A stretch of 64,000 nucleotides of DNA from Globisporangium splendens (GCA_006386115.1 VFIW01000016.1:124001-188000), one strand, 5' to 3'. Shown: positions 10,857-21,669, numbered from the stretch's first letter. The notes: generated by a model not told the origin, from the letters alone. Program-made: numbers and translations.

Positions 10857-12277
10857 GCTCTCCGATATGTATGTGATGATGCTGCCGTTGTGGGTATGCG
10901 TTTGGTGCCACGACGTCGAAGACAAGAGACAATGGCAGAAGGACAATCGAGCAACATAAGTGTGCCGAAGGGATATTTTGAGAGGTTTGGATGAGCCTTT
11001 GAGAGTTAATAAATCTGGAGAAAGATACAACTTCCAAAAAAGTAGCCTGGCGTCATGGCGTCTTGCCCAAGTACAGTGTCAGTGTAGAGTCGAGCAGCAT
11101 AAGCATTTGCGAGCCTTTGATCATTCATAAACCTGTGTAATATGATGAGAGAACTTGAAAAAGCAGCTACCAACAACGTGACGTCCCACCCTATGAGGTG
11201 AGGAAGATACCACACGATAGTGCAGAATCTGACGGTACTGCAGTGGCTTTTTCCCTAATAAGGGGTAAGAATGTAGAAAAATAGCAACACACTTTGACCC
11301 TTCATTGGGGGTACTCAACCCCACAAAATAAAACGCACTTTCGTTTCACACAAAACTGAAGACGCAGTTTTTATGTGAATTGATCTTTCTTCTCCAACTT
11401 GAATCTTATATGCTGCGTCTAACTCCTTGTTAGGGGTCCGGATTGATTTAATAGGGTTTCAAGTTGTTTACCTGGCGAAAAAAGTGTTTTATCGAAGTTG
11501 CACACATTGGTGCGTGTGCTCAGCGTGGAAACGTCAAAGGAGACGCCCATAGTAAATATGTTTCAAAGGTGGAGTGAGCAGCGTGTCAAACTGAGGATGC
11601 GTTGACATCACCTCCATCCAACGCTGCAGTTCCTGCACGATGACGACGAGGTTTACCACCAGCGAAAACGTTGCTCACCTGGGTACACTTTGGATCTTTC
11701 CTGATTTGCTCAACTGTCTTGCGGGCAAGCCGTAGCAAACCTAGAGCGAGAAGCTCACGCTTCACTGCCTTGAGTGTACGAGCTACGTGCTTTGACATGT
11801 AGCCTCATTTCTAAGCTGTGCTTTGATCACTTGGAGATGGTGCGACAGGATGTCAGCGCTTGCGAGTATTCGAAGCTGCTGAACGATGCAGCTGATGACA
11901 GAATCCTGCTAAAATCTTGAGCTGCGTGTAAATATCGACGGTCGTGCATGACTTGTTGCTTTGGATCGACCTTCTGGTCCTCCAACAAAGAGGGCTGGAC
12001 CAGTCCCTCGTCTTCGCGGTTCCCTCGACTTCCAGTCCTGCATTGGACGCTTGTTCCCCACTTTATCGCGTGTTTCATAGAATCACCCTGATTATGTATT
12101 TCCACACCACTCAGCTGGTTGAATACCATGGAGGAGGAGTGCGACTGTAGTACTCAAGAGGCCACTATTCGGGGGTATCCCTTGATTTGTATGGGAAAAT
12201 GCTGAAACTGGGCACTTCAGAATCCCCAACTACGGTATATAAATACTGGGTACCTCATCTCCTCTTCCTTAATTCCA
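10857..12277. other. gene-poor interval with possible decayed ORFs
   Basis: Upstream regions of UXS (minus) and the transporter (plus). Two short ATG-initiated minus-strand frames (11586-11798, 70 aa; 11827-12129, 100 aa) lie end to end. They are charged and helical-looking but match nothing I recognise, and may be remnants of one broken gene. A TATATAAAT string lies at 12236-12244, 34 bp before the transporter ATG. Confidence 0.35.
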
Positions 12278-14108
12278 ATGCTTGGAGGCGACGCGGAGCC
12301 ACCACCGACCATCGTGAGCTCGCTGTTTACGAGCTCGACGCTGCTGCAGACGCTCCTGCGCCGCGGGTCCCCGTCCTCGTCCCGTCACAACCCGTTCTCC
12401 ATGAGCGTCAACATCAACGTGAGCGCGGCGCTCGGCAAGCACCCGCACAGCGACGCCGACCTGCTCCCGACGACCGCGGACGACGGGTACCAGAAGGGCC
12501 ACGAGGTCAAGCGCTCGCGGATCAACAAGTCCCTGCTTGTACGTATATGGATATGCGTATATTGGACTCTGTATGATTGTCGTAGAAGCTTACGTGTTTG
12601 AATGCGTAAATTGTAGATTGTGATCCACTTGGCGACGTGGTACTGCTTCTCGGCGTCGGCGACGTTCACGAACAAGGTCTTGATCAAGCAGCACCATGTG
12701 TCGGCCGAGATGCTCACGCTCTCGCACCTCTTTGTGAGCGTCATCTGTGACTGTACGTGCTGCCGCTGGTTATTTACAAGGGAGGTGGTTTATAGACCAT
12801 TCTAATGACTTCTTTTTGTGTGTATGATGCCTTCCAGTTATTGTCCTGACATTCCCAAATACGCGCGGCACGTCCAACACATTCCGGATGCAGTCCATTT
12901 CTCTTCGGAGGTATGCAGATGAGCCCAAGAGGAGATTACAATGATGTGTTGACTGACTGACGTGACGCTCTCTCTTTATTTCTTTATTGTCCAGTCTGCT
13001 GTGGATTCTGCCATTGAGTCTGTGCTCGGTGACGGCCAAAGTGCTGACCTACTGGAGCTACAACGCCGTGCCCGTTGCCATCGCGCACACATGCAAAGTA
13101 CGTCCTACACAATGGCCCACGTCTGTTATTTTTTATAGGCGCGGCACTCATAAATGTGTGTGTAAATAGGCATCGCAACCATTCTTCAACGTGATCTTGG
13201 CGTACCTCGCCTACCGCTCCAAGTTCTCCCTGGCGACGTACATGTCGCTGATCCCCATCGTGCTCGGTGTCGTGCTCGCGTCGGTCTCAGAAATGGGCAT
13301 GAACGTGCGTGCAGTTAATTATTATGACCTGTTCAAGATTCTCGTGAAGATACTCACAATTGACTCTGTTGTGTGTAGAATCTCGCCTTTGGCGGCGCCA
13401 TCTTTGCTGTCACGTCCGCACTAATCGGAGTGATGCAAGTACGACCTAGTACATTTGTGGATGGATATGTGGATGGAACGTGACTGACATATAAACTATC
13501 TACCTCTCCAAACAACAGAGCATGTACGCCAAGTTCCTTCTCCGCAACCGCATCGTCATCGACAGCATCAATGTAAGCTGCTGGTATAATTCTTTCCTAT
13601 AGATGGAGTGCATCTGACTCACCACCTTGTTCTTTGTTCTGCTCTTCTACTAGCTTCACTTTTACAGCGCGTTCGTGTCGTTCGCGATCAACGCGCCGAT
13701 CGTGATGTTCAACACGCCGGCGCCGCACGTCGACAAGCTTCCCCAGAGGTACGTTCCAGTCGCGACTATTTCCTTCTTCATCATCCATTTTTGCTAATGC
13801 GTTACAGCGGTGACTTTGCTGCATACAGTTTCCCGTACATGACTGTCGTGCTCTGCAGTCTCATGCACTTTGTGGGGAGCTTTTGTTCGTCGCTCGTGCT
13901 CGGCGAGGTCTCGGAGCTCACGTTCTCGATCATGAGCACGATGAAGCGCGTGGTGATCATCCTGAGCGCCGTGTTCTACTTCGGGAACCCGGTAACGACG
14001 CAGTCAGTGCTCGGCATGCTGCTGGCTGTCGGTGGCGTTGGCGCGTACCAGATTATCAAGTTGCAGGACAAGAAGAAGGACAAGTCGCTGCTCCCGCTTC
14101 CTGTGTAA
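12278..14108 (+). CDS. nucleotide-sugar / triose-phosphate translocator-family transporter
   Basis: Multi-pass membrane antiporter of the TPT part of the drug/metabolite transporter superfamily (SLC35-like). Nine exons: 12278-12538, 12617-12752, 12838-12910, 12995-13097, 13170-13304, 13379-13438, 13519-13572, 13654-13748 and 13808-14108. They sum to 1218 bp, giving 405 aa, and every junction keeps phase. After an ~85-residue polar N-terminus comes TWYCFSASATFTNKVLI, typical of the family. Then come KVLTYWSYNAVPVAIAHTCK and ASQPFFNVILAYLAYRSKFS, the paired-repeat core, and SIMSTMKRVVIILSAVFYFG near the end. Substrate is not predictable here. Golgi, ER or plastid-derived membrane are options. 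The Lys-rich tail (KLQDKKKDK) could be a cytosolic sorting signal. Confidence 0.85.
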
Positions 14109-14439
14109 TGAGAGCAGAGAGAGACCAATAGATGAACGTTGGAGAAGGAGAAAGAGGGAGGAGGAGAGGGAAGGAGGATGAAGCTTACTTTTTATTTTTT
14201 TGATGCGTGTGTGTATGTTTAGGTATAAAGAAAAACAATAAAAAAAAGTCCATGATAATGGCAACAAGAGCTCTTTATTGTTGATCCGAATCATCTTGGT
14301 GGCCGCACTCTCGTGTTAAACAGCCTATTTTGATTTTCTTGGAAGGATAAGCAACAACTCTTACTGCGGTAAAGCTCATGCACAGGAAGCCTGACGCTGA
14401 GTCAAACTGGAGAACACGATCCCCACTCATGCTGCGCGA

Positions 14440-15390
14440 GCCTCAATTCATGTTCCGTCCCGATATCTCACGCACGTTCAGCGAAGTATCAAATCCCAAA
14501 CTCTAGCCACCCTTCGACAGTTTTCCATTGAAAGCATGTCTAAACTGTTGCTTCAGTTTAGAGCTCATCATGGAAGCCACTCCACTTGCAGCAAACTCAC
14601 TGATAATCTGAGTGTCATACTGGAGCACACCCATCATGCCCTTCCCACGGTTAGAATAAGCAAACAGCATCCGAGGAGGTCACATCCAGTGCACCCCTGG
14701 CAAAACTATCCATGTCGTGTATCTCACCAACAGCATTTTCGAGTATGTAGACGACCTTCTCGGTCATGAACTCAACCATCAGTCGTGCACTGCCACCTGC
14801 GAAACGATATTTAGACTCGGCCATCTCACGGCGATTCGTGTCGTCAGGATCTCAGGGAGCGAATCGGTTTTTCACCTGTTGAAAAACTTGTCATTCTCCA
14901 TTGCGGCTACGCAGCACGCCAACTTGGCCGTTGGAGTCCCAAGAGCAGGAACAGCCCAGTTGTCTTCCTCACGGTGATCTTTTCCACGTGAGACCAAGGA
15001 GCAAACGCAGATAAACCGATGGTTCACGCAGTCCTCATCACGCCAGCGCCTGCAGGTCAACAGCACGTCCAGTTCGGATGCCACATGCTCGACCTTGATA
15101 CTGCACGTCCTCTTTGTGCGCTCATGAAACCAAACACATCGTAAAAGCAGCATTCTTCACGAGCAATGGATCCAAAGCCATTCCCATCCAGCTTGAGCCA
15201 ACGCGCACGAAGATACAAACGCCGTGCACGAGCATACTGTGAAAAAAATAGTATATTAGCAGCTTATATAGATTTTCCTTGTAGTCTCTTACGAGAACAG
15301 AGCACCACCAGTGGATGTAGCTCTTCGCTTTCCCCCATTCTGTTGGGTCCCATTCGAGTCGTCGCTCCCCCTCTACCATCAAAAACGCGC
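14440..15390 (-). pseudogene. decayed coding region, possibly Crinkler-type
   Basis: No intact gene, but protein-like blocks survive in shifted frames on the minus strand. About 14826-14655 reads ESKYRFAGGSARLMVEF and on to SSDAVCLF before TAA. About 14645-14504 reads LQYDTQIISEFAAS and onward to TAG. About 15153-14872 and 15382-15290 hold further open pieces. The pattern K-Y-x-F-A-G-G-S-A-R followed by a V-x-x-L heptad resembles, from memory, C-terminal regions of oomycete Crinkler-type proteins. A good GT-AG pair (TCTC/GTAAGAG to TTTTTCACAG) lies at about 15237-15293. Identity is a weak inference; decay (stops, frame changes) is what the sequence shows. Confidence 0.4.
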
Positions 15391-15422
15391 ATCACCAGCA
15401 CACGAGACTTGTTTTCATTTAC

Positions 15423-16239
15423 TTACACATCGACACTCCGCTGATTGATGTTGAGCTGGTCCGAAGACGAGCCATTGGCGCTTGCGGCGCCGCTCGCGGC
15501 TTCATTCCCGGATGACGTGAGGCTCGCGAGTCCGCCCTGCTGCATCGCTTGCATGCGCTGCTGGTATTGCTGCAGCATCTGCTGCTGCACTTGTGGGTTC
15601 GGCCACTGCACGCCGCTCGTACTGCCCGCCTGTGCTTGTTGCTGGATGATCTGCTGCAGCATCGCGGCTTGTTGCTGCTGGAGTTGCTGCTGGTAGATCA
15701 TCTGTGGGTCCGTCGGTCCCTTCTTGGCAGGCTTGATGTCATCGCGCGGCACGATGTCGATGAGGAAATCGAACACGTCAGTCTTGGTGATCGCCATCGC
15801 GATGTCGTTGCGCTGGAGCGTGCGGCGCTTGTTCTCCTCCGTGTGGATCCACGCGCGCAGACTCAGCTCCAAGATGAACATCTCGCACGCCTTGGCGAAC
15901 AGCACAGGCGCTTCCGCACTGATCATCTGTATAATTGAGTCCATACACGCACTCACAATCAGTATTTCTGCCAAGAAAGCACACGCAGATTTCATTAAGC
16001 AAACAAATACAGCAAGTACGTACGCGCACGTCCTCGTCGGTCTTCATGATCTTCTTGATGCGCGCGAGCGGCAGCTGGTGGGTCTTGAAGTCGAACGCGT
16101 TCGGGTCGATCTGCGAGATCTCCTGGATCTGCGACTGCCAGAACGCGTGCAGCTGCAGTTGCTGCTGCTGCATCTGCGCGCGCTGGTTCTGCAACTGCAT
16201 CTGCATGTGCAGGTTGTTCTGGTTCTCTTCGCCCGACAT
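15423..16239 (-). CDS. NFYC: NF-YC (HAP5), CCAAT-binding factor subunit
   Basis: Histone-fold subunit of the heterotrimeric CCAAT-binding factor NF-Y. It pairs with NF-YB and then recruits NF-YA. Exons (complement) 16239-16024 and 15926-15423 sum to 720 bp, giving 239 aa. The histone fold spans about residues 55-140. [17 protein letters not shown] is at the exon 1 end, then [20 protein letters not shown] and [20 protein letters not shown], almost the textbook NF-YC sequence. Gln-rich stretches flank it on both sides (residues 11-40 and the C-terminal third), as in animal and plant activating subunits. The intron falls inside the conserved core, between EDVR and MISAE. The promoter carries clustered CCAAT pentamers (16442-16504). 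Confidence 0.96.
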
Positions 16240-16441
16240 ATTTAGTCAGCTGTGTGTGTGTGTCTTGTGCAGGGGGCTTCAACGGGGGCTACGCACAGGG
16301 AGCATACCGCAACTCACAATCAGTCACATGGCCCACGGCATCCCGTCAAACAGCGCGCATGTTGCGTCCATGCAGCCATGCCACTCGGCTCAATGTGCGC
16401 GTCCGTCCGCGCATGGCGCCTGCTTCAACCGCATGCGCTAC

Positions 16442-16504
16442 CCAATCACATGGCGCTGCGGCACCAATTGGTGGAAAAGCGGCGGCGTGCTGCATTTTCA
16501 TTGG
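16442..16504. promoter_or_regulatory. cluster of CCAAT boxes upstream of NF-YC
   Basis: CCAATCA at 16442-16448, palindromic CCAATTGG at 16464-16471 and ATTGG at 16500-16504 fall within 63 bp, about 200-265 bp upstream of the NF-YC start codon. CCAAT is the NF-Y recognition core, so autoregulation is conceivable. Only the motif matches are observed. Confidence 0.35.
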
Positions 16505-16920
16505 ACGTACCTCTCAGCGCGCTTCTCGCGTTCTCACACTCGCCTCTGGTTGGTCCGTTCGCCCGATCAGCCGCAGACAAAAGGCAGACAAAAGCAAGGA
16601 AAGAGAGAGGGGAGGTTTTCCCTCCAAAATGAGCAAAAAACCTCACGGATGAATTTTGAAATAGATGAAAAACCTCCGAGGTGTTTTACATTTCGCAAAT
16701 AGTCAGTTTTGTGCAAAGATGATATTGAAAAACCTTGCTTTGAGGTTATTTGGAAAAATCGATCAAGTTGTTCTCTTTGCGATGTGTAAAAAGGCGTAAT
16801 TACGTGTGTCCCGAATATAAAAGTCGGATGGTGGTTTTGCGTTCGGGACCATTTGACGGTCGAACATGGATACACTTTTGGATCATGATGGGTACCTTTT
16901 GATGGGATATGTGACTGCGT

Positions 16921-16938
16921 CTCTCTCTCTCTCTCTCT
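16921..16938. repeat. (CT)9 microsatellite
   Basis: Uninterrupted CT dinucleotides about 85 bp upstream of the start at 17021, in the probable 5' UTR or core promoter. Confidence 0.9.
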
Positions 16939-16950
16939 TTCGCTCGTCTG

Positions 16951-16957
16951 TCATTCC
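16951..16957 (+). promoter_or_regulatory. initiator-like TCATTCC
   Basis: Matches the oomycete initiator core (TCATTCC) as I recall it. It lies 64 bp before the ATG at 17021 and directly after a pyrimidine tract. A single short match, so tentative. Confidence 0.3.
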
Positions 16958-17020
16958 GTTCTCTCATGCTATTCTTAGTGAGTGTCGCTGGGTGTCTTGG
17001 TACAATCACATAAAAGCAAA

Positions 17021-17944
17021 ATGGTGGTGGTGACGACGCAGTTGACTCGATGGCACTGGCAGGAAAAGTGCGAACCTCGAGACCCCGAGGAAGCACATCG
17101 CCTTCAACTGCTCAAGGTGAGTACACAACACCAGACTAGGTGATAGCAAACCTGACTATAGCCTCTGTGAATTGCATTTTCCTTGGACCAGGTCGAGAAG
17201 AAGATCTCGTTTGCGAAATGGCTGCAGCAAAAGAAGAAAGCCGAACGACGTCGTAACAAAGCGATTGCAGCTCTTGTCGCGGCCAAACAGGAAGAAGAGC
17301 GAGAGGAGCGCGCAGCAAAAGAGAAGGAGAATAAAGAGAGTGTGCGGCGGCAACGCAAGGATGCAAAGCAGCGAAAAGAGGATGAGCGGCGCAAGACAGA
17401 GGCGCTGGCCAAGAAGCGAGAAGCAGCGAACGAGAAAGCCAAGAACGCCAAAGCGAAACGGAACCAAGTGAATCAGTTCTACAGCAATGCGATGAAAGGC
17501 TCGCCAAAGGTGAGCGATTGTAATACGTCCTTTGTGTTTAACTGAATGCTCGCTCACGCTGGAGTGGGCGATTTGTCCTCTTTCTAGCTACGTGATAAGG
17601 TGCCTACCTTTCAGGAATGGATGGCTCGCAAGAAACGCGACACCAGACGCCAGAACGCAAGGCAAAATGAGAATTATGAAGAACGTCATCACAGACCACA
17701 ACACCGCATGCACGACGACAAAACTGCGAAAGAAGCGTACGACGCGTGGATTGCGAGGAAGCGACTGGAGGATCGCGTAAAGCAGCAACGGTGCAAAGAC
17801 GAGGAGTCCCAACGAGCTCTCCATGAAAAAATGCTCCATGCGAAAACGTGGCAAAAGAAAGCGATCGTCTGCGCGTACTCCAGGAACCGATTGGAGAAAG
17901 AGAAAGCGAGACCAGCACTCAATCACTATGAATTGCTATATTAG
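17021..17944 (+). CDS. coiled-coil protein with repeated W-x(2-4)-[RK]-K motifs
   Basis: Not identified with certainty. Exons 17021-17116, 17192-17509 and 17588-17944 sum to 771 bp, giving 256 aa. It is extremely Lys/Arg/Glu/Ala-rich and predicted helical throughout. A motif recurs: FAKWLQQKKKAERRR, FQEWMARKKRDTRRQ and YDAWIARKRLEDRVK, each an aromatic-x-x-W followed by a basic helix. Such W-K repeats occur in microtubule- or cilium-associated coiled-coil proteins (CCDC34/CCDC181/MAP9-like), so a flagellar or cytoskeletal role in zoospores is plausible but unproven. TATA-like and initiator-like elements lie upstream. The gene is divergent from NF-YC. Confidence 0.75.
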
Positions 17945-18049
17945 CTGCTTATGTATTGCAACATTGTGAGACCATTTACAATGATGAGATCACCAGAAAC
18001 ACCTGCATTTTCGATTCTGATGTCTAACCTTTCTACTCCACCTGGTCCT

Positions 18050-19840
18050 CTAAATCTCCGTCTCAATGTGCACTTTGTTTGACGTACCCGCTTGCTGCTG
18101 CGCTTGTGGATTGCTGCTGTTTTCGTTGGCCGCTTTGCCGCCAACGTGAATCACTTTATGACTCGTCGTTCTCCCGCCCATGATCCGCTTTAGCTCGTTG
18201 CTCATGTGCTCGCTCGCGCCTTCGCCATTCATGTCGGTGTCCAGGCAAAAGCAGAGCAGGATCGTGTCGATCGCCGCGTCGTACACGTTCGCAAACGTCG
18301 ACGCCACGAGCCACGCAAGCACACACGAGACGAGCACGAGAGCCATCGGCGACGTCACGGGTCCAGTAAGAATTGAGAGCAGCACCTGCTGCGTGGTCTT
18401 GGCCGACTGGCTCGTGAGCGCCGACGTGTCGATTGAGGCCGTCGCGTTCGCACTTACACTCGAGAGCAGCGAGAGGCTCGATGCCGTCGTGTCTTTCACG
18501 GCTGACGTGAGGTCCTCAGAGCTGATGAGGCACGCCGCGATCGCCACGCTGTAGATCACGAGCGCCACAAAGAGCAACGTCGGCACTAGTGGCCACAGCA
18601 GCAGCATCGGCATCGTCTTGATTGCCTTGGAACTCTCCTTGATTATCGCGATCGCGATATGGATGCGCTTGTGCATCGCCACGAGCACGACAAACACCAG
18701 CGCCGTCACGAACCACAGCATGTACGAGGCGACCTGGAGCTGCAACTTGGACGACGAATCCGTGCTGGCAGTCAAGTCATCGAGGCTGAGACCGTCCATG
18801 GAGCTGTCGCTACTCGTCGCATTTTCGAGAAACGCGAGTCCACTCAGCGCGTCGGCGTCGATGATACCCGCACGAAACGAGCAGAACAAGCTCATGAGCA
18901 CAAGCACGAGGAGCACGAGGAAGCACGTGAGCCATACCATGCACCCGGCGAAGAACTGTAGCACCAGCAGCCACACGAGACCGAGCATCATGGCACCGAC
19001 ACCGCCTGCGAGTAGGATGAACCATTTCGCGGCGCTCATGTCGTTGAAAAACCGTCCAAGCACCTGAAGGTTGCCCTGCAGTTGCTCCATCAATGGATTC
19101 GGCGTCGTGGCTTCGACTTTCCACACAGACTTCTGGACCCGCTTCGTGTGACACACTTGGCTGCACTCGCCATTCACAAACTTGGAGTTCGTGCACTCAG
19201 GATCAGCTCCGACCGGATCGACGCACGTCTCCGCCAGGACGGTCTCGTTCTGCGAGTCCACGGGGATGCGCCGAAAGAGCACGGCGCGCGAGTCCTGAGC
19301 CGCGACCCAACAGCTCGAGTTGTCGTACGTGCATGTCGTGGTCCCAGCCATCGGACACGACGCCACGCACACACCAAAGAACTGCACGGTCGTGATATCG
19401 TTGACGCCAGCGGTGAGAGCGACCAGCAGGTCCTGGTCCAAACGCGGGTACGCCGTGAGTTGCCTGTCGGTCAGGTTGCCGTCGCCGCACACGTCGCCAT
19501 TGTACTCCTTGCCGTAAACCAGACTCAGCGGCTTGCCCGTGTGCACCGCGAGGATCGCGACGACCGCCATGCCGACCCAGTAAACGAGAAACAGCACACA
19601 GCAGAGCACGTCTCGGCATCTAATCGTCCACGGTGTTCACATTCACAGTGCATAGATAGAAACATTTGTTAGCGAATCGGCAAGTAAGTCACGTCATAGC
19701 GTAAGAACAGACGTGCGAGCTGCAGCACGGAACACGTAGTTGCGTTGACTTTTCGGGACCAATCCGTTCTTGAGCGCTTTCGGTGCATTTGCCTCCTCCT
19801 CCGACTCCACATTGTTGCTACCTACGCGACAGCAGCTCAT
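18050..19840 (-). CDS. choline-transporter-like protein (CTL/SLC44), shortened
   Basis: Multi-pass membrane protein of the CTL/SLC44 family. The main exon is complement 19619-18050. Exon 1 is about 19840-19713 (start MSCCRVGSNN); its donor is uncertain, but AC/GTCTGT keeps phase and gives 565 aa. N-terminal signature CRDVLCCVLFLVYWVGM, then a large Cys-rich lumenal loop with N-glycosylation sequons (NLT, NSS, NET). TM pairs are WFILLAGGVGAMMLGLVWLL and WLTCFLVLLVLVLMSLFC. Next comes IAIIKESSKAIKTMPMLLLW, and near the C-terminus VYDAAIDTILLCFCLDTD, the family's terminal motif. The central region expected between the two last blocks, with several TM helices and about 150-200 residues, is missing. 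Only about six TM helices remain instead of about ten. Confidence 0.82.
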
Positions 19841-20124
19841 GGGTGGTGGTCGTCTCTCTTATTCTCTCTTTCCTTGGCTTCAATGTGCACAAAAAGGCAA
19901 TTGTCTGTCTGTCTTCCCCAATGATCACTTCCTCCTCGTCGTGGCTCAAGATAAGATGCTGGTTCTCACTCGAGCCAGCAGCTCAGATTCGCTCTGAAAA
20001 GCTAATTTCAGCTCCACGACAAGCATCTGGCACACGAAATAGCTTCATTGACATCTGCGTCGCCTTTCCAATTGAGATAACTTGATGGCAACGTAGTCTC
20101 TTCGTTCACTCTGAGAAGCTCAGG

Positions 20125-21360
20125 ATGTCTTCGGAAGCCAGGATCGAGAATGATTATGTCCCATTGGCGTTCCTGCTCGGCGCCAAGGCTAGGCACTACT
20201 CAATAGGTCCTTCAGTCGTCAACGATAGAAGGCACCATGCACGGACGAGTCCTCGGTCGATTGCAGCGCCACTCGCTGGCTCTCGAGCCGTAGACAATGT
20301 CGAGTTGTTTGCTCCCGGAGCGCACGTGCGACATCGTGAAGATCAGGCGCGACGATGTTTGCGTCGAGTTTTGGGACACATGAGTAGCGGCGATGATAGC
20401 ACTGAGGAAAAACAGAGCAGAGAGCGTGGAACTCCACCCGTTTATACTGCTTCGTCGCTCAAGAAGAACACTGAGAAAGTGCTTGCCGAGGTCTCGATCA
20501 TGCGCGAAGAAGACGAGGACGAGCGCCAAAAGAGACAGCCAAGCGACGGTGATGACGACCAAACACGAGCGGCGCACTGTTCCCACATGGCGCCTTTATC
20601 GTTCCTGGATGTATCGGGGCGACCTGCAGCGTGCTTCCCTCTGCCCTCGATGACCAAAGGGACCACACACACACTCACAGCGAAGAAGAAGCACGAGTTG
20701 CGAGTGATCCGCATCCAGCAGCTGCATGCGCTCCTACAGGATCAGCAGGCGCACACAAAGGAACTGCTCAAGAAGCAGCAGCTCCACGAGCTTACTTCGT
20801 CAGTCTCGAATCCGGGATCTCGCCACATCGCGCGTGTCGATCTGGCAGTAGACGTGGATGTGCCTCACGGTGCACATGGGGCAGTGGACACAGCATGCTT
20901 GTACAAGCCTCCGTCGCTAACGGCGGTCAAGGAGCAACAGCAGCAGGAGCAGCAAATGCTGCACGAGCGCGTCCAGGACAGAAAACACTTCGAGACGCTC
21001 ATGCGGCAACAAAAGCTGGCATTCTACCAGCAGCAGAAGCGCACATTCGGACGAATCCAGAGCAAACGACCGAGCTTCCTTGCAACGCTGCAGCTGGACA
21101 AGTCGCACAGTCTTGATCACTCGCAGCTAGATCAATCGCAGCAACAAGAGGAGACTCGGGTGAAAAGTGTGTCTATGACTGAAAACGCTCAGCATCTTGG
21201 CTACCTGTCGTCTAGAAGGAAAGAAGACACGACGGAGCGACGACGCGATGACTCCAACGATGCCGGACGGTTCCTTGAGAAACAGCAGCGCGACACGTTT
21301 GCTGACGCTAAGGGCATCGCTGGGCTCCATTTCGGCATGGCCAAATCAAAGAAGGCATAA
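20125..21360 (+). CDS. uncharacterised Gln-rich coiled-coil protein
   Basis: I do not recognise this protein. The single-exon frame starts with ATG at 20125 (411 aa). A second in-frame Met at 20380 (MSSGDDSTEE) would give 326 aa and may be the true start, as the first 85 residues look less constrained. Visible parts: an acidic/polar segment around EEDEDERQKRQ, and a long helix AKKKHELRVIRIQQLHALLQ that continues into Gln/Lys/Leu heptads. A second helical block is MLHERVQDRKHFETLMRQQK. The C-terminus is basic (GLHFGMAKSKKA). No TM segment or signal peptide. It is head-to-head with the SLC44-like gene, 284 bp apart. A cytoskeletal or scaffold role would be a guess. Confidence 0.6.
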   Translation: MSSEARIENDYVPLAFLLGAKARHYSIGPSVVNDRRHHARTSPRSIAAPLAGSRAVDNVELFAPGAHVRHREDQARRCLRRVLGHMSSGDDSTEEKQSRERGTPPVYTASSLKKNTEKVLAEVSIMREEDEDERQKRQPSDGDDDQTRAAHCSHMAPLSFLDVSGRPAACFPLPSMTKGTTHTLTAKKKHELRVIRIQQLHALLQDQQAHTKELLKKQQLHELTSSVSNPGSRHIARVDLAVDVDVPHGAHGAVDTACLYKPPSLTAVKEQQQQEQQMLHERVQDRKHFETLMRQQKLAFYQQQKRTFGRIQSKRPSFLATLQLDKSHSLDHSQLDQSQQQEETRVKSVSMTENAQHLGYLSSRRKEDTTERRRDDSNDAGRFLEKQQRDTFADAKGIAGLHFGMAKSKKA

Positions 21361-21669
21361 GTGATCATTAGAGCGCACAGCACATCGTCGTCAACAACAA
21401 TTGACCTTGCTTCTAGCAACAGCAACACAGGACTCGTACCTGGAAGAGATGAGGGACTGCTGCAGGACGTCGTGGTCGCTCACGCGGTCGCGATGGCTAT
21501 GCCTATGAAGAAGAAAAAGACACGCTCTTGATGCAAAAACCTGAAAAGTGACTGCCAGAAAGCGAAACACTGGCCAGCGTGACCAGAAAAGAGAAGTCAA
21601 AATCCTCATCTTCATTCCTCTCTTCGTCTTTCTGGCAATCTAAATGGATGCTGTCAAAATCTCCAAATG
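21361..21669. other. intergenic, convergent 3' ends
   Basis: Between the coiled-coil gene and the UPF0145 gene (minus). No feature recognised. Confidence 0.5.

Larger units (their letters stand above)
16240..17020. other. divergent intergenic region, NF-YC / coiled-coil gene
   Basis: Head-to-head spacer of 781 bp with CCAAT boxes (16442-16504), a (CT)9 tract (16921-16938) and an initiator-like TCATTCC (16951-16957). AT-rich sequence at 16620-16800 repeats the short string AAAACCTC. No gene is visible. Confidence 0.5.

Noticed and set aside
9783..10994. 403-codon plus-strand frame over UXS
   Set aside because: Antisense to the conserved UXS exons, crosses the UXS intron without a splice logic of its own, and has no recognisable family.
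12236..12244. TATATAAAT as a TATA box for the transporter
   Set aside because: Only 34 bp before the ATG, leaving no 5' leader. Kept only as a note in the interval entry.
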